A stretch of 64,000 bases of DNA from Syntrophotaleaceae bacterium (GCA_041390365.1 JAWKQB010000003.1:186001-250000); one strand, 5' to 3'; shown: positions 51,376 through 60,919, counted from the stretch's first letter. The notes: generated by a model from the sequence alone, not told the origin. Translations and numbers: made by a program.

Positions 51376-51474
51376 AGCTCCTCCTTGAAATATGCGGCCG
51401 AATCTTTTCATTAATTCTACAGCACCTCTGGTCCGGAAGACAAAGGACTCCAACCGGCCTGCCCATGCTTAACG

Positions 51475-51506
51475 AAAAAGGCCCCCTGTCATCAGGAGGC
51501 CTTTTT
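51475..51506. terminator. bidirectional Rho-independent terminator
   Basis: AAAAAGGCC...CCTG, 4-nt loop, CAGG...GGCCTTTTT forms a strong hairpin with T-runs on both strands. It lies 23 bp after the nirBD stop (minus strand) and upstream of the small secreted protein gene. Confidence 0.85.
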
Positions 51507-51528
51507 CAGCGTCGTACTTACAAATGAC

Positions 51529-54444
51529 CTACGCGAAGCAGGTGCAGGGTTCTTCGTCGTTGCAGGCGTGGAGCCGGTCGAGGTTTTCCTGGCTCGGCAG
51601 CTTGACCAGCAACTCGTCGCCTTCCACCTTCACCTCGAAGGTCTGGATCGAGTAGATTTCGTCGGTCAGGCCCTTGCCGTCAGCCAGGGAGAAGGACTTC
51701 TTGTGCATCGGGCAGGTGACCTGCGGGATGCCGGCGGTGTCGCCGAGCAGGCCGCGGGACAGAACCATCTCCTGCTTGTGTGGGCAGAGGTTCTGGCAGG
51801 CGTACCATTCGTTCCGCTGCGCGAAGTGGAACACCGCGATCTGGTGCCGGCCGTAGCGGAAGGTGGCGCCGCCGTCCCTGGGCACCGCCGAGGCGCGGCC
51901 GAGAGGGACCCACTCCCGCGCCCCCTGCAGCACTTCGGGTGCGATTTCCGGCATGGGGTATTCCTTTTGCCAGTTTTCCGGACGTTCCTGGCCGCGCACG
52001 GTGATCAGCTTCACCGGGTCCTTGCCGTCGGCGTTGGAGAAGTGGCGGAAGCGGGCCAGTTGATCCGGCCGGCCGAGGGTGACGGCCCATTCATCGTGCT
52101 GGCCATCCACGATGCGCTGCATGTCGGCTTCGAGCTCGGCGCAGATGCCGAGAGAATCCTCGATGATGACCTTCTTCAGCTTCTCCACCCCGCCATCTAG
52201 GTTGGACAGCCAGGTGGCGGTGCGCTCCAGCTTGTCGGCGGTGCGGATGTAGTACATCAGGTAGCGGTCGATGTAGCGGATGGCGGTTTCGCGATCGATG
52301 TCGGTGGCCAGCAGGTCGGCGTGGCGCGGGAAGGCGCCGCCGTTGCCGCCGACGTAGAGGTTCCAGCCGTTTTCGGTGGCGATCAGGCCGAAGTCCTTGC
52401 AGATCGCCTCGGCGCACTCGCGGGTGCAGCCGGACACCGCCGCTTTCAGCTTGTGGGGCGAGCGCAGGCCCTTGTACCGGTTCTCCAGCTGGATGGCGAA
52501 GTCGACGGAGGGGCCCATGCCCATGCGGCACCAGGTATCGCCGACGCAGCTTTTCACCATGCGCAGCCCCTTGGCGTAGGCGTGGCCGGATTCAAGTCCC
52601 ACCTCGCCCAGTTTGGCCCAGACCTTGGGCAGATCCTCCAGATGGACGCCGAACAGGGCCACCCGCTGGCTGCCGGTGAGTTTGGTGTAGAGGTTGAACT
52701 CCCTGGCCACCTGGCCCATGACGATCAGTTGCTCGGGGGTCAGTTCGCCGCCGGGCGAGCGGGGGATGACCGAGTAGGTGCCGTTGCGCTGGATGTTGCC
52801 AAGGAAGCGGTCGTTGGTGTCCTGCAGGTGGGCATGGTCGAGGACGTATTCGTTCCAGAGGGAGGCGAAGATCGAGGCCGCCTGGGTCTTGCAGGCCGCG
52901 CAGCCGGCGCCCTGGCCGTACTGGGCGAGCAGCTCGTCGAAGGTGCGGATCTTTTTGGTCTTGACGATGTGCAGCAGGTCCTGCCGGGAGTAGCGGAAAT
53001 GCTCACAGATGGAGTTGTCCATCTCGATGCCGGCCTTGGCCAGCTCGTGCTTGAGCACCGCCTTGACCATCGGAAGGCAACCGCCGCAGCCGGTGCCGGC
53101 CTTGGTGACCTTCTGGATGCTGTCCACGGTGCGCAGCTCCTGCTCGTCGATGGCCTTGCAGATGGTGCCGTAGGTGACGTTGTTGCAGGAGCAGATGATG
53201 TCCGCGTCCTCCAGCTGGTCGATGGCCAGACCGGCCCCGCCCCCGCCCTTGACGATCAGCGACTGGGGCTGCTCCGGCAGGTCCTTGTTGCCCTTCACGT
53301 AAAGAGAGAGCATGCCGTAGGGCTCGGCGTCGCCCACCAGAATGGCGCCGAGCAGCTTGCGGCCGCTGGGGTCGATGACCATCCGCTTGTAGATGCCGGT
53401 GACGGTGTCGTGCACCTCCACCACCCGGTTCTCCGGATTGTCGTCGAAGGGATTCCCAAGGGAGGCCACGTCGAGGCCGAGCAGCTTGAGCTTGGTGGAC
53501 ATGTCGAAGCCGGTGAACTCCTTCTCCTCGCCGTCGAAGCGGGCCGCGACGATGCGGGCCATCTCGTAGCCGGGAGCCACCAGGCCGTAGATCATCCCCT
53601 CGAACAGGGCGCATTCGCCGATGGCATGGATCGCCGGGTCGCTGGTCTGCAGGTTGCCGTCGACCACGATGCCGGCGCGCTGACCGACCTCCAGCCCGCA
53701 GTCCCGGGCCAGCTTGTCGTTGGGAATGATGCCCGCGGACACCACCACCATATCGACGGGGAGGGGGTCCCGGTCCTTGCATCCGAGGCCGGTGACCGTG
53801 TCATCCCCTTCGATGCCGGTGGTGGCCACCCCCGTCAAAACCTCGATGCCGAGGCGCTCGATCGCTTCGGTGAGCACCGCCGCACCCCGGTCATCGAGCT
53901 GGCGGGGCATGAGACGAGGCGCCATCTCCACGACCTTGGTCTCCAGCCCCAGGTCGACGCAGGCCTTGGCCGCTTCCAGCCCCAGCAGACCACCGCCGAT
54001 GACGGCGACGCGGGACGCCTGGCGGCTGTAGGCGGCGATCGCCTCCAGATCCTCGATGGTGCGGTAGGCGAAGACGCCGGTCAAATCTTTTCCGGGGATC
54101 GGCGGCATGAAGGCCGAGGAGCCGGTAGCGAGCACCAGCTTGTCGTAAGGCTGTTTGCGCCCCGAGGCGGTGACGACGGTGCGGCTGCCGCGGTCGATGG
54201 TCACGATCGGATCACCGAGATTCAGCTCGATGTTGTTGTCCCGATACCAGTCGGCGTCCTGCAGGGTCAGGTCCACCGGCTGGTCCGAAAACCAGGAGGA
54301 GAGATGCACCCGGTCGTAGGCCGGCCGCTTCTCGCCGCCGAACACGATCACCCGGTTCTTCTCCGTCATCCCCCGCTCGATCAGCTCTTCACAGAAACGA
54401 TGCCCCACCATGCCGTTGCCGACAATCACGATATTTTCAGCCAT
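51529..54444 (-). CDS. nirBD: assimilatory-type NAD(P)H nitrite reductase, NirB-NirD single-chain fusion
   Basis: Siroheme nitrite reductase of 971 residues reducing nitrite to ammonium in the cytoplasm. Order: FAD/NAD(P)-binding domain (about 1-400, VIVGNGMVG), BFD-type 2Fe-2S cysteines (CSCNNVTYG, GTGCGGC; about 415-470), a second Cys-rich BFD-like region (about 495-530), and the siroheme/4Fe-4S half with C633-x5-C639 and C673-x3-C677. The C-terminus (about 835-950) is a NirD-like Rieske-fold domain retaining CQNLCPHK and CPMHKK. NirD is usually a separate ~110-residue subunit. Start ATG 54444 (GGGAGAGG upstream). A consensus FNR site upstream and a terminator downstream make it a single-gene transcript. 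Confidence 0.93.
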   Translation of the reverse strand: MAENIVIVGNGMVGHRFCEELIERGMTEKNRVIVFGGEKRPAYDRVHLSSWFSDQPVDLTLQDADWYRDNNIELNLGDPIVTIDRGSRTVVTASGRKQPYDKLVLATGSSAFMPPIPGKDLTGVFAYRTIEDLEAIAAYSRQASRVAVIGGGLLGLEAAKACVDLGLETKVVEMAPRLMPRQLDDRGAAVLTEAIERLGIEVLTGVATTGIEGDDTVTGLGCKDRDPLPVDMVVVSAGIIPNDKLARDCGLEVGQRAGIVVDGNLQTSDPAIHAIGECALFEGMIYGLVAPGYEMARIVAARFDGEEKEFTGFDMSTKLKLLGLDVASLGNPFDDNPENRVVEVHDTVTGIYKRMVIDPSGRKLLGAILVGDAEPYGMLSLYVKGNKDLPEQPQSLIVKGGGGAGLAIDQLEDADIICSCNNVTYGTICKAIDEQELRTVDSIQKVTKAGTGCGGCLPMVKAVLKHELAKAGIEMDNSICEHFRYSRQDLLHIVKTKKIRTFDELLAQYGQGAGCAACKTQAASIFASLWNEYVLDHAHLQDTNDRFLGNIQRNGTYSVIPRSPGGELTPEQLIVMGQVAREFNLYTKLTGSQRVALFGVHLEDLPKVWAKLGEVGLESGHAYAKGLRMVKSCVGDTWCRMGMGPSVDFAIQLENRYKGLRSPHKLKAAVSGCTRECAEAICKDFGLIATENGWNLYVGGNGGAFPRHADLLATDIDRETAIRYIDRYLMYYIRTADKLERTATWLSNLDGGVEKLKKVIIEDSLGICAELEADMQRIVDGQHDEWAVTLGRPDQLARFRHFSNADGKDPVKLITVRGQERPENWQKEYPMPEIAPEVLQGAREWVPLGRASAVPRDGGATFRYGRHQIAVFHFAQRNEWYACQNLCPHKQEMVLSRGLLGDTAGIPQVTCPMHKKSFSLADGKGLTDEIYSIQTFEVKVEGDELLVKLPSQENLDRLHACNDEEPCTCFA

Positions 54445-54496
54445 AGTCCTCTCCCCTTTTATATTGCGCGGTTTAGTCGCTGCATTATTGGTTGGC

Positions 54497-54538
54497 AATG
54501 TAGCGTCAACGGCAGAGGGGGGGATTGATATGGATCAA
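54497..54538 (-). promoter_or_regulatory. FNR-dependent (class II) promoter of nirBD
   Basis: Perfect FNR box TTGAT-ATGG-ATCAA at 54525-54538, and a minus-strand -10 TACATT at 54502-54497. With the start near 54490 the box is centred at -41.5, the classical activating position. Indicates anaerobic induction by an FNR/CRP-family regulator. Confidence 0.8.
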
Positions 54539-54577
54539 GTTGATAGTTTTTTCGAGAGAAATCGGGTCATCCCATTC

Positions 54578-54645
54578 GTAGGGGCAGACCGATGTGCCTG
54601 CCCGGTTCAGGACAAGGGCGGGCGGACACGCAGGTCCGCCCCTAC
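54578..54645. repeat. dispersed long-hairpin repeat
   Basis: Begins GTAGGGGCAGACC and ends GGTCCGCCCCTAC, with two inner GC-rich hairpin parts; lies between nirBD and hcp. Longest form of the family (68 bp), nearly identical in layout to 62117-62183. Confidence 0.85.
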
Positions 54646-54721
54646 GGGAACCAAATGCCTCAAAACGAACCGGCGCGAGGGTTGCCCCCGCGCCGTTCCT
54701 TTTCCGCTATTCCGGAAAACT

Positions 54722-56374
54722 CTATCCCCCCAGAGCCTCCTTCATATCCTCCTCGTAGGTGGAAATCGGCTGGATGTTGAAGTTTTCCACCAGGAAATTG
54801 AGGATGTTGGGGGTGACGTAGGCCGGCAGGCTGGGGCCGAGCTTGATGTTCTTGATCCCCAGCGAGAGCAGGGTCAGCAGGATGACGTGGGCCTTCTGCT
54901 CGTACCAGCTGAGAATGAAGGACAGCGGCAGCTCGTTGACCTCGCACTGGAAGGCCTCGGCCAGGCCGAGGGCGATCTGGATGGCGCTGTAGGAATCGTT
55001 GCACTGGCCGACGTCGAGCAGGCGCGGAATCCCGGCGATATCCCCGAAGTCAAGTTTGTTAAAGCGGTATTTGCCGCAAGCCAGGGTCAGAATCACCGTA
55101 TCCTTCGGCAGTGCTTCTGCGAACTTGGTGTAGTAGTTGCGGCCGGTCTTGGCACCGTCGCAGCCGCCGATGAGGAAGAAACGCTTGATGGCCCCACTCT
55201 TGACCGCCTCGATGACCTTGTCGGCCACGCCGAGCACGGCGTTGTGGCCGAAACCGGTCATGATCTCCTTGTCGGGTTCATGCGGCAGGTCGGGGCATTC
55301 CAGAGCCTTTTCGATCACTTCGCTGAAATCCCAGCCTTCGATGTGCTTGACATCGGGCCAGCCCACCTGGCCCCAGGTGAACAGGCGGTCCTTGTAGGAT
55401 TCCGCGGGGCGCTGGATACAGTTGGTGTTGAAGATGATCGCTCCGGGAAAGTCGGGCAGCTCCTTGGCCTGATCCTGCCAGGCGCCGCCGTAGTTGCCGT
55501 AGAGATGCGAATATTTCTTCAGGCCCGGATAGCCGTGGGCGGGCAGCATCTCCACATGGGTGTAGATGTCGATCCCCTTGCCTTCGGTCTGCTTGAGCAG
55601 CTCCTCGAGCATGACCATGTCGTGACCGGAGACCAGAATGCCCTTGTTCTTGCGCATGCCGATCGGCACCTTGGTCGGCACCGGATGGCCGAAACGCTCG
55701 GTGTGGCCGTCATTCAGCATCCCCATGACCCGCAGGTTCATCTGGCCGATCTCCATGGCGATCTGAACGAAATCCATCACATCCCGCGATTTGTCGGTGG
55801 TCGCGGCCAGGGCCCGGTGGAAGAAGGCGAAAACGTCCTCCTCCCTTTTCCCCAGGATGTAGGCGTGGTCGGCATAGGCGGCCATCCCCTTGAGGCCGAA
55901 ATTGACGATCTCGATGACGGACAGCAGGTCGGGATCGTCGGCCTGGGTCTTGACCCCGTGCTGCCGCGCCTGTTCGAGGATCCCTTCCCGGTCGCCGGCG
56001 ATCGTCCACTGGGCGGGATCTTCGGTGACCTGCGGCGCCTCCTTGCCGGTCTTCTCCCGACAGGCTTTCTCGTACATCTCCCGCGCCTTTTCCTTGAGCT
56101 GATAGCAGCGGTGCAGCTTGGCGATCAACTGGTCCGGGTCGAAATCGACGTTGGTGACGGTGCTGAACAGCCCCTCGAACAGAAACAGGTCAATCTCCTC
56201 GTCCCGGGCGTCGAACTCGCGGGCCTTGGCGGCATAGAGGGACATTCCCTTCAGACCGTACAGCATCAGGTCCTGCAGGGCGGCCACCTCGGGGTTCTTG
56301 CCGCAAACCCCATGGACTTCACAGGCGACCCCGTTGGCCGCCTGCTCGCACTGATGACAGAACATCTTCGACAT
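54722..56374 (-). CDS. hcp: hybrid-cluster protein (hydroxylamine reductase / NO-scavenging)
   Basis: Hcp, 550 residues, binds a cubane and a hybrid Fe-S-O cluster; known as hydroxylamine reductase in vitro and NO reductase in vivo. The N-terminal cluster cysteines are in MFCHQCEQ, ACEVHGVC. Hybrid-cluster ligands lie in SGHDMVML, NTNCIQRP, IGGCDGAK, ACGKYR and VGQCNDS. The small N-terminal domain and length correspond to the class with a C-x2-C start. Start ATG 56374 with GGAGG 9 nt upstream. It is 277 bp upstream of nirBD in the same direction, with the repeat and the FNR promoter between them, and divergent from norB. Confidence 0.95.
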   Translation of the reverse strand: MSKMFCHQCEQAANGVACEVHGVCGKNPEVAALQDLMLYGLKGMSLYAAKAREFDARDEEIDLFLFEGLFSTVTNVDFDPDQLIAKLHRCYQLKEKAREMYEKACREKTGKEAPQVTEDPAQWTIAGDREGILEQARQHGVKTQADDPDLLSVIEIVNFGLKGMAAYADHAYILGKREEDVFAFFHRALAATTDKSRDVMDFVQIAMEIGQMNLRVMGMLNDGHTERFGHPVPTKVPIGMRKNKGILVSGHDMVMLEELLKQTEGKGIDIYTHVEMLPAHGYPGLKKYSHLYGNYGGAWQDQAKELPDFPGAIIFNTNCIQRPAESYKDRLFTWGQVGWPDVKHIEGWDFSEVIEKALECPDLPHEPDKEIMTGFGHNAVLGVADKVIEAVKSGAIKRFFLIGGCDGAKTGRNYYTKFAEALPKDTVILTLACGKYRFNKLDFGDIAGIPRLLDVGQCNDSYSAIQIALGLAEAFQCEVNELPLSFILSWYEQKAHVILLTLLSLGIKNIKLGPSLPAYVTPNILNFLVENFNIQPISTYEEDMKEALGG

Positions 56375-56507
56375 GGTCTCAATCCTCCTCTCGTTCGGAT
56401 GGATGGATAAATGGCGGAAAGTAAAACTCTATCGGGTTTGGAAGGACCTGCAAGGCTGGAGTCCATTAATGCGTTAAACGTAAATCTGAATAAAATGTAT
56501 GGCCGTT

Positions 56508-56565
56508 GTGGGGGTGGACCTGCGTGTCCGCCCGCGTTGGGCAGCAACGGCAGATACAGGTCCGC
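56508..56565. repeat. dispersed hairpin repeat, variant copy
   Basis: Contains GGGGTGGACCTGCGTGTCCGCCC followed by CAGGTCCGCC, i.e. the same words as the 54578 copy in the opposite order. In the hcp-norB divergent gap (56,375-56,763), whose remainder shows only low-complexity CTCACTCCTCACGC-type sequence near 56660-56690. Confidence 0.7.
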
Positions 56566-56763
56566 CAATGGGTTGAAAATAAATTATTGGGAACACGCAA
56601 TTCGTTATGGGTAAGGTCTATCCCCGTTCATCTGCGTCCAATTGCCTTTGCCTGGCCTTTTCCTCACCCCTCACTCCTCACGCATTGCAGGTTTCAACTT
56701 GCACCTCCCTTAACGACTGCTAAGCTGAGTACGTCAGCAACTCGCACCAGAGGAGGGCGCGCC

Positions 56764-59073
56764 ATGGGAAAATCCCGAAAAAGGATGGTCATCTCCCCCA
56801 CCTGGCTGCAGGTGACAATCCTGACTTTTCTTGTGGGTTTCAGCGTCCTCGGCTATCTGACCGTCAGCATCTATCAGAACCGGCCTCCCATCCCCCGCAT
56901 GGTTCAGACGGAAAACGGCGCTGTCCTTTTCAGCGGCGACGACATTATGGCGGGGCAGCATCTGTTCCAGAAGCGGGGTCTGATGCAGTTCGGCACTCTG
57001 TTCGGCCACGGCGCCTACCTGGGGCCCGATTTCACCGCTCAGTACCTGCACCTTTCCGGCCTCGAGATGCTAAATTTCTATCGGGCCCGGGGAGTGTCGG
57101 AGGACGAGGCGGCAGGACAGGTGCGACGGGACCTGAAGACAAACCGCTATCAGCCCGAGACGGGCCTGCTGGTCTATACGCCGGCCCAGGCCCTGGCTTT
57201 CGACAGGCTGGAGGACTTCTACCGCGACTGGTTCGGCCCTCAACAACAGCAGGAAGGGCTGGCCCGGCCGCACATTTCCGATTCGCGGCAGATCCGGCAG
57301 CTGACCGCCTACTTCTCCTGGGCGGCCTGGACCACGGCCGCCACCCGACCCGGCGCCGGCTACTCCTACACCAACAACTGGCCTCCGGAGCCACTGGCGG
57401 GCAACAGCCTGACTCCCGAGGCCATGATCTGGAGCGTGCTCAGCCTGGTGGCCCTGCTCGGCGGCAGCGGGCTGGTGCTGTTCGCCTTCGGCCGCTGGAA
57501 CTGGCTTGGCTGGAAACAGGAGATCGAAGGAGGGGAGAAGCGTCGCTTCCGGGATCCGAACACCGTGCCTCTAACCCCGTCGCAGAGGGCCACCCCCTGG
57601 TATTTCCTGGTGGTGGCCGGACTGTTTCTGCTGCAGGGCCTGCTCGGGGGCGCCAATGCCCACTATCATGTGGAGCCGGAGGGTTTTTACGGCCTGGAGA
57701 TCGCCCGCCTGCTGCCCTACAACCTGTCCCGCATGTGGCATGTGCAGTTGGCGCTGTTTTTCGTCTCGGCGGCCTATCTGGCCATTGGCATCTTTCTCGC
57801 GCCGATGATCGCCGGCCGTGAGCCGAAATTCCAGAAAACGCTGGCGCTGGCCCTGTTCGGAGCCCTGGTGCTGGTGGTGCTGGGCAGCCTGGGAGGCGAA
57901 GCGATCAGCCTGGCGGGGTTGATGCCCGGGGACGATCTCTGGTTCTGGCTGGGATCACAGGGGTGGGAATATCTCGATCTGGGACGCCTTTGGCAGATGC
58001 TGCTGGTGGTGGGCATGTTCCTGTGGGTGGTGATCCTGGTCCGGGGCCTTTGGAACCGCCTGCCCAATGAACATCTGGGCAACATGCCCTGGCTGTTTCT
58101 CTACAGTGCCCTGTCGATCCCGGTTTTCTACGCCGTGGGAATGGTTTTCGGCAAGAACGTCAACTTCGTGGTGGCCGATTTCTGGCGGTTCTGGGTGGTG
58201 CATCTCTGGGTGGAGGATTTCCTCGAACTCTTTACCACCATCATGGTCGCCTACATCTTTGTCCTGCTCGGCGTGGTGCGGCCCACTGTCGCCACCACTG
58301 TCATCTACCTGGACATCATCCTCTATTCCGTCGGCGGGGTCATCGGCACCATGCACCACATGTACTTCAACGGCGCCACCGCGGCTCACATGGCCTTCGG
58401 CGCCTTTTTCTCCGCGATGGAGGTGATTCCGCTGCTGCTGCTGACCTACGAGGCCTGGCATTTCATGCAGCTCGGCGCCCCCCCTGGGGAGCGGAGCGTG
58501 GCGGGCACCGCCAGTACCGCCTTCCCCCACAAATGGGCGGTCATGTTCCTGATCGCGGTTGGATTCTGGAACTTTCTCGGCGCCGGGGTTTTCGGTTTCC
58601 TGATCAATCTGCCGGTGGTGAGCTACTACGAGGTCGGCACCGCCTTTACCGCCAACCACGGCCACGGCGCCATGATGGGCGTCTACGGCATGCTGGCCAT
58701 GGGGTTTTTCATGTTCGTCGCCCGTTATTTCATCCCCTGGGACCGCAACAGCGAACGTGCCATGAAGATCTCCTTCTGGAGCCTCAATATCGGACTCGCC
58801 TGGATGCTGTTCGTCAACCTTTTTCCGGTCGGCTTCCTGCAGCTCTCCGAAAGCCTGAAGAATTCCTATTGGCACGCCCGCAGCATCGATTTCTTCCGCC
58901 AGCCGACGGTCAGGGTTTTCGAATGGCTGCGGATGCCCGGAGACACCCTCTTCATCGTCGGCGGCATCCTGCCGGTGGTCTATCTGGCCCTGCGCATGTT
59001 CATCCATCGAAATCGGGTTGGGGAACTGCCGGCGGAAACGACGGTGGAGGAATTCATGGAGCCCCCGGGGTAA
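56764..59073 (+). CDS. norB: quinol-dependent nitric oxide reductase (qNor)
   Basis: Single-subunit NO reductase, 769 residues, reduces NO to N2O using quinol. An N-terminal membrane helix (about 14-34) and a periplasmic cytochrome-c-like domain without a CxxCH haem site (about 35-215) mark the quinol type. About 12-13 further helices carry the haem/FeB histidines: MWHVQLALFF, VVHLWVEDFLELF with the key glutamates, GTMHHMYFNG and ANHGHGAMMGVYG. Start ATG 56764 with GAGGAGG; the open frame upstream is not coding. In this context the role is detoxification of NO from nitrite reduction rather than full denitrification (no nirS/nirK or nosZ in the window). Confidence 0.95.
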   Translation: MGKSRKRMVISPTWLQVTILTFLVGFSVLGYLTVSIYQNRPPIPRMVQTENGAVLFSGDDIMAGQHLFQKRGLMQFGTLFGHGAYLGPDFTAQYLHLSGLEMLNFYRARGVSEDEAAGQVRRDLKTNRYQPETGLLVYTPAQALAFDRLEDFYRDWFGPQQQQEGLARPHISDSRQIRQLTAYFSWAAWTTAATRPGAGYSYTNNWPPEPLAGNSLTPEAMIWSVLSLVALLGGSGLVLFAFGRWNWLGWKQEIEGGEKRRFRDPNTVPLTPSQRATPWYFLVVAGLFLLQGLLGGANAHYHVEPEGFYGLEIARLLPYNLSRMWHVQLALFFVSAAYLAIGIFLAPMIAGREPKFQKTLALALFGALVLVVLGSLGGEAISLAGLMPGDDLWFWLGSQGWEYLDLGRLWQMLLVVGMFLWVVILVRGLWNRLPNEHLGNMPWLFLYSALSIPVFYAVGMVFGKNVNFVVADFWRFWVVHLWVEDFLELFTTIMVAYIFVLLGVVRPTVATTVIYLDIILYSVGGVIGTMHHMYFNGATAAHMAFGAFFSAMEVIPLLLLTYEAWHFMQLGAPPGERSVAGTASTAFPHKWAVMFLIAVGFWNFLGAGVFGFLINLPVVSYYEVGTAFTANHGHGAMMGVYGMLAMGFFMFVARYFIPWDRNSERAMKISFWSLNIGLAWMLFVNLFPVGFLQLSESLKNSYWHARSIDFFRQPTVRVFEWLRMPGDTLFIVGGILPVVYLALRMFIHRNRVGELPAETTVEEFMEPPG

Positions 59074-59078
59074 AAAAC

Positions 59079-59105
59079 GGGGCGGACACGCAGGTCCGCC
59101 CCTAC
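59079..59105. repeat. dispersed hairpin repeat, short form
   Basis: GGGGCGGAC...GTCCGCCCC hairpin in the 35-bp gap between the convergent norB and CoA-disulfide reductase stops; may serve as a shared terminator. Confidence 0.8.
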
Positions 59106-59108
59106 CCC

Positions 59109-60803
59109 CTATTTCTCCCGCCCGAAGGGCCAGGCCATGACGCCGCCTTCCAGAACCTTCACATTCGTCCAGCCGTTGGCTTCCAGCAGAAGCTGCGTCT
59201 CGTAGCCGCGCAGCGAAATTTTGCAGAAACAGATGATTTCCCGATCCTTGTCGGCGGGGAGATCACCGAAGCGATGGCGCAGGTCGGACAGAGGTATCAG
59301 GGTCTCGCCAATGCCGATGCGCATCTGATCGAATTCGTCGGTGGTGCGCACATCGAGAATAAAGGGTTTGGACTCCTGCTCGAGCTTCTTTTTCACCTCG
59401 ACGGATGAAATCCCTTTCAGGCGGCCCTTGATCTTGTTTTCCATCAGATGGGCGGTAGCGATGATATGGTCGATGGCCAGGGAGAAGGGTGGTGCATAGG
59501 GAAGATCGGCATTCCCCAGGTCGGTAACGGTCATGTTGCCCAGAAGGGCCATGGCAGCGATGGACACCTGCCGACCGACATCGCCGGGGCCGACGACCTG
59601 CACGCCGAGAATTTTGCCGGTCTTCCGATCCGCTACCATTTTGGAGATCAGCAGCTTGGCCCCCATGAAGCCCGGCTTGTCGAGGCTGGCGTTGATGACG
59701 GTTTCAATGTCGTACCCGGCTTTGCGGGCCTTGGCTTCCGACAATCCGGTCGATCCGGCCGCGAAATCAAAGACTTGACAGATTCCGGTATGAATGGTCC
59801 CGGGGAAGGTCACGGTGTTGCCCATGATCGCATTTTCTCCGGCCACCCGTCCCTCCAGGTTGGCCAGGTCGCCAAAGGGCGCCCGGGTTTTTTCGCCGGT
59901 CAGGCGGTTTTTGATCTCGACACAGTCCCCGACCGCGTAGATATCCGGATCGGAGGTCTGCATGTAATCGTCGACCAGGATGCCGCCGGTGGCGCCGATG
60001 GCCAGACCGGCAGCGGCCGCCAGCTTGGTGTTCGGGGCCACGCCGATGGCCAGAACCGCTAGCTGGCAGGGGAGCTCGGTACCGTTGCTCAGTTTGACCG
60101 CCGACAGCTTGCCATCCTGACCGATGAATTCGGTCACCCCGACATCGGTCAGCACGTTGGCGGCCTTGGATCGAACATGGTTTTCGAGTACTTTGGCCAG
60201 TTCCCAGTCGAGAAACATGAGGATCTGCGGGAGCATTTCCACCACGGTAATATCGATGCCGGAAAGCTGCAGCGCCTCACAGGTCTCGATGCCGATCAAG
60301 CCGCCGCCGATGACGATCGCCTTGGTAATCTGCTTGTCGTCGCGGATCCTGCGCATGAAGTCGGCATCCCGCATCGACTGCAGGGTGGTAATCCCTTCCA
60401 GTTCCAGCCCGGGGATCGGCGGCCTGCGGGCCGTAGCGCCGGTGGCGATGATCAGCTTGTCGTAAGGCAGCTCCTCCTCCATGCCGTTTTTGAGATCACG
60501 CACGCGCACTTCATGGTTTTCCCGATCGATGGCAATCACCTCGGTCTCCGTGCGGGCGCTGATCCCCTTGGTGTGGAGGAAGAATCCCGAATCCCGCACC
60601 TCGCCGTAAGGAGTGCTCAACAGGGCATTGCGGTCGTTGAATACGCCGGCGACGTAATAGGGATAGCCGCAGGATGCCATCGACATCTCCGGATCCTTCT
60701 GGATAATGGTTACCTCGGCGTTCTGGTCGAGACGCTTGGCCTTGGCGGCCGCCTTGGGGCCGGCCGCCGACCCTCCAATCACGATAATGCGCTTTCTGGA
60801 CAT
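59109..60803 (-). CDS. CoA-disulfide reductase / persulfide reductase with C-terminal rhodanese domain
   Basis: FAD-dependent pyridine nucleotide-disulfide oxidoreductase of 564 residues. FAD loop GGSAAGPKAA, single redox cysteine C45 in SCGYPYY (the CoADR-type catalytic Cys), NAD(P)H loop GGGLIGIETCEAL, second FAD motif DIYAVGDC, and a dimerisation domain (about 335-455). The last ~100 residues are a rhodanese domain with the active-site cysteine in CFCKISLRG. Fusions of this layout reduce CoA-disulfide or CoA-persulfide (Npsr type), helping handle sulfane sulfur or redox stress. Start ATG 60803 (GGAGG). Convergent with norB. An inverted repeat TTGTA-N5-TACAA at 60905-60919 lies in its upstream region. 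Confidence 0.9.
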   Translation of the reverse strand: MSRKRIIVIGGSAAGPKAAAKAKRLDQNAEVTIIQKDPEMSMASCGYPYYVAGVFNDRNALLSTPYGEVRDSGFFLHTKGISARTETEVIAIDRENHEVRVRDLKNGMEEELPYDKLIIATGATARRPPIPGLELEGITTLQSMRDADFMRRIRDDKQITKAIVIGGGLIGIETCEALQLSGIDITVVEMLPQILMFLDWELAKVLENHVRSKAANVLTDVGVTEFIGQDGKLSAVKLSNGTELPCQLAVLAIGVAPNTKLAAAAGLAIGATGGILVDDYMQTSDPDIYAVGDCVEIKNRLTGEKTRAPFGDLANLEGRVAGENAIMGNTVTFPGTIHTGICQVFDFAAGSTGLSEAKARKAGYDIETVINASLDKPGFMGAKLLISKMVADRKTGKILGVQVVGPGDVGRQVSIAAMALLGNMTVTDLGNADLPYAPPFSLAIDHIIATAHLMENKIKGRLKGISSVEVKKKLEQESKPFILDVRTTDEFDQMRIGIGETLIPLSDLRHRFGDLPADKDREIICFCKISLRGYETQLLLEANGWTNVKVLEGGVMAWPFGREK

Positions 60804-60904
60804 GCAGATCCTCCTTTTGTATCTGGTTTTCGGTTATCGTTTTATGGCGGTGGCAAACAATCACCGCATTCCTTATATATTCGTAAAATCCATATAAATG
60901 GTAT

Positions 60905-60919
60905 TTGTAATTTATACAA
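60905..60919. promoter_or_regulatory. inverted repeat TTGTA-N5-TACAA
   Basis: Perfect 5-bp arms with a 5-bp AT centre, about 100 bp upstream of the CoA-disulfide reductase start, in an AT-rich promoter-like stretch (TATATAAGG nearby on the minus strand). Candidate operator. Confidence 0.35.

Noticed and set aside
52321..56410. Two long plus-strand open frames opposite nirBD and hcp
   Set aside because: Antisense shadows with repetitive composition; the minus strand carries all cofactor motifs.
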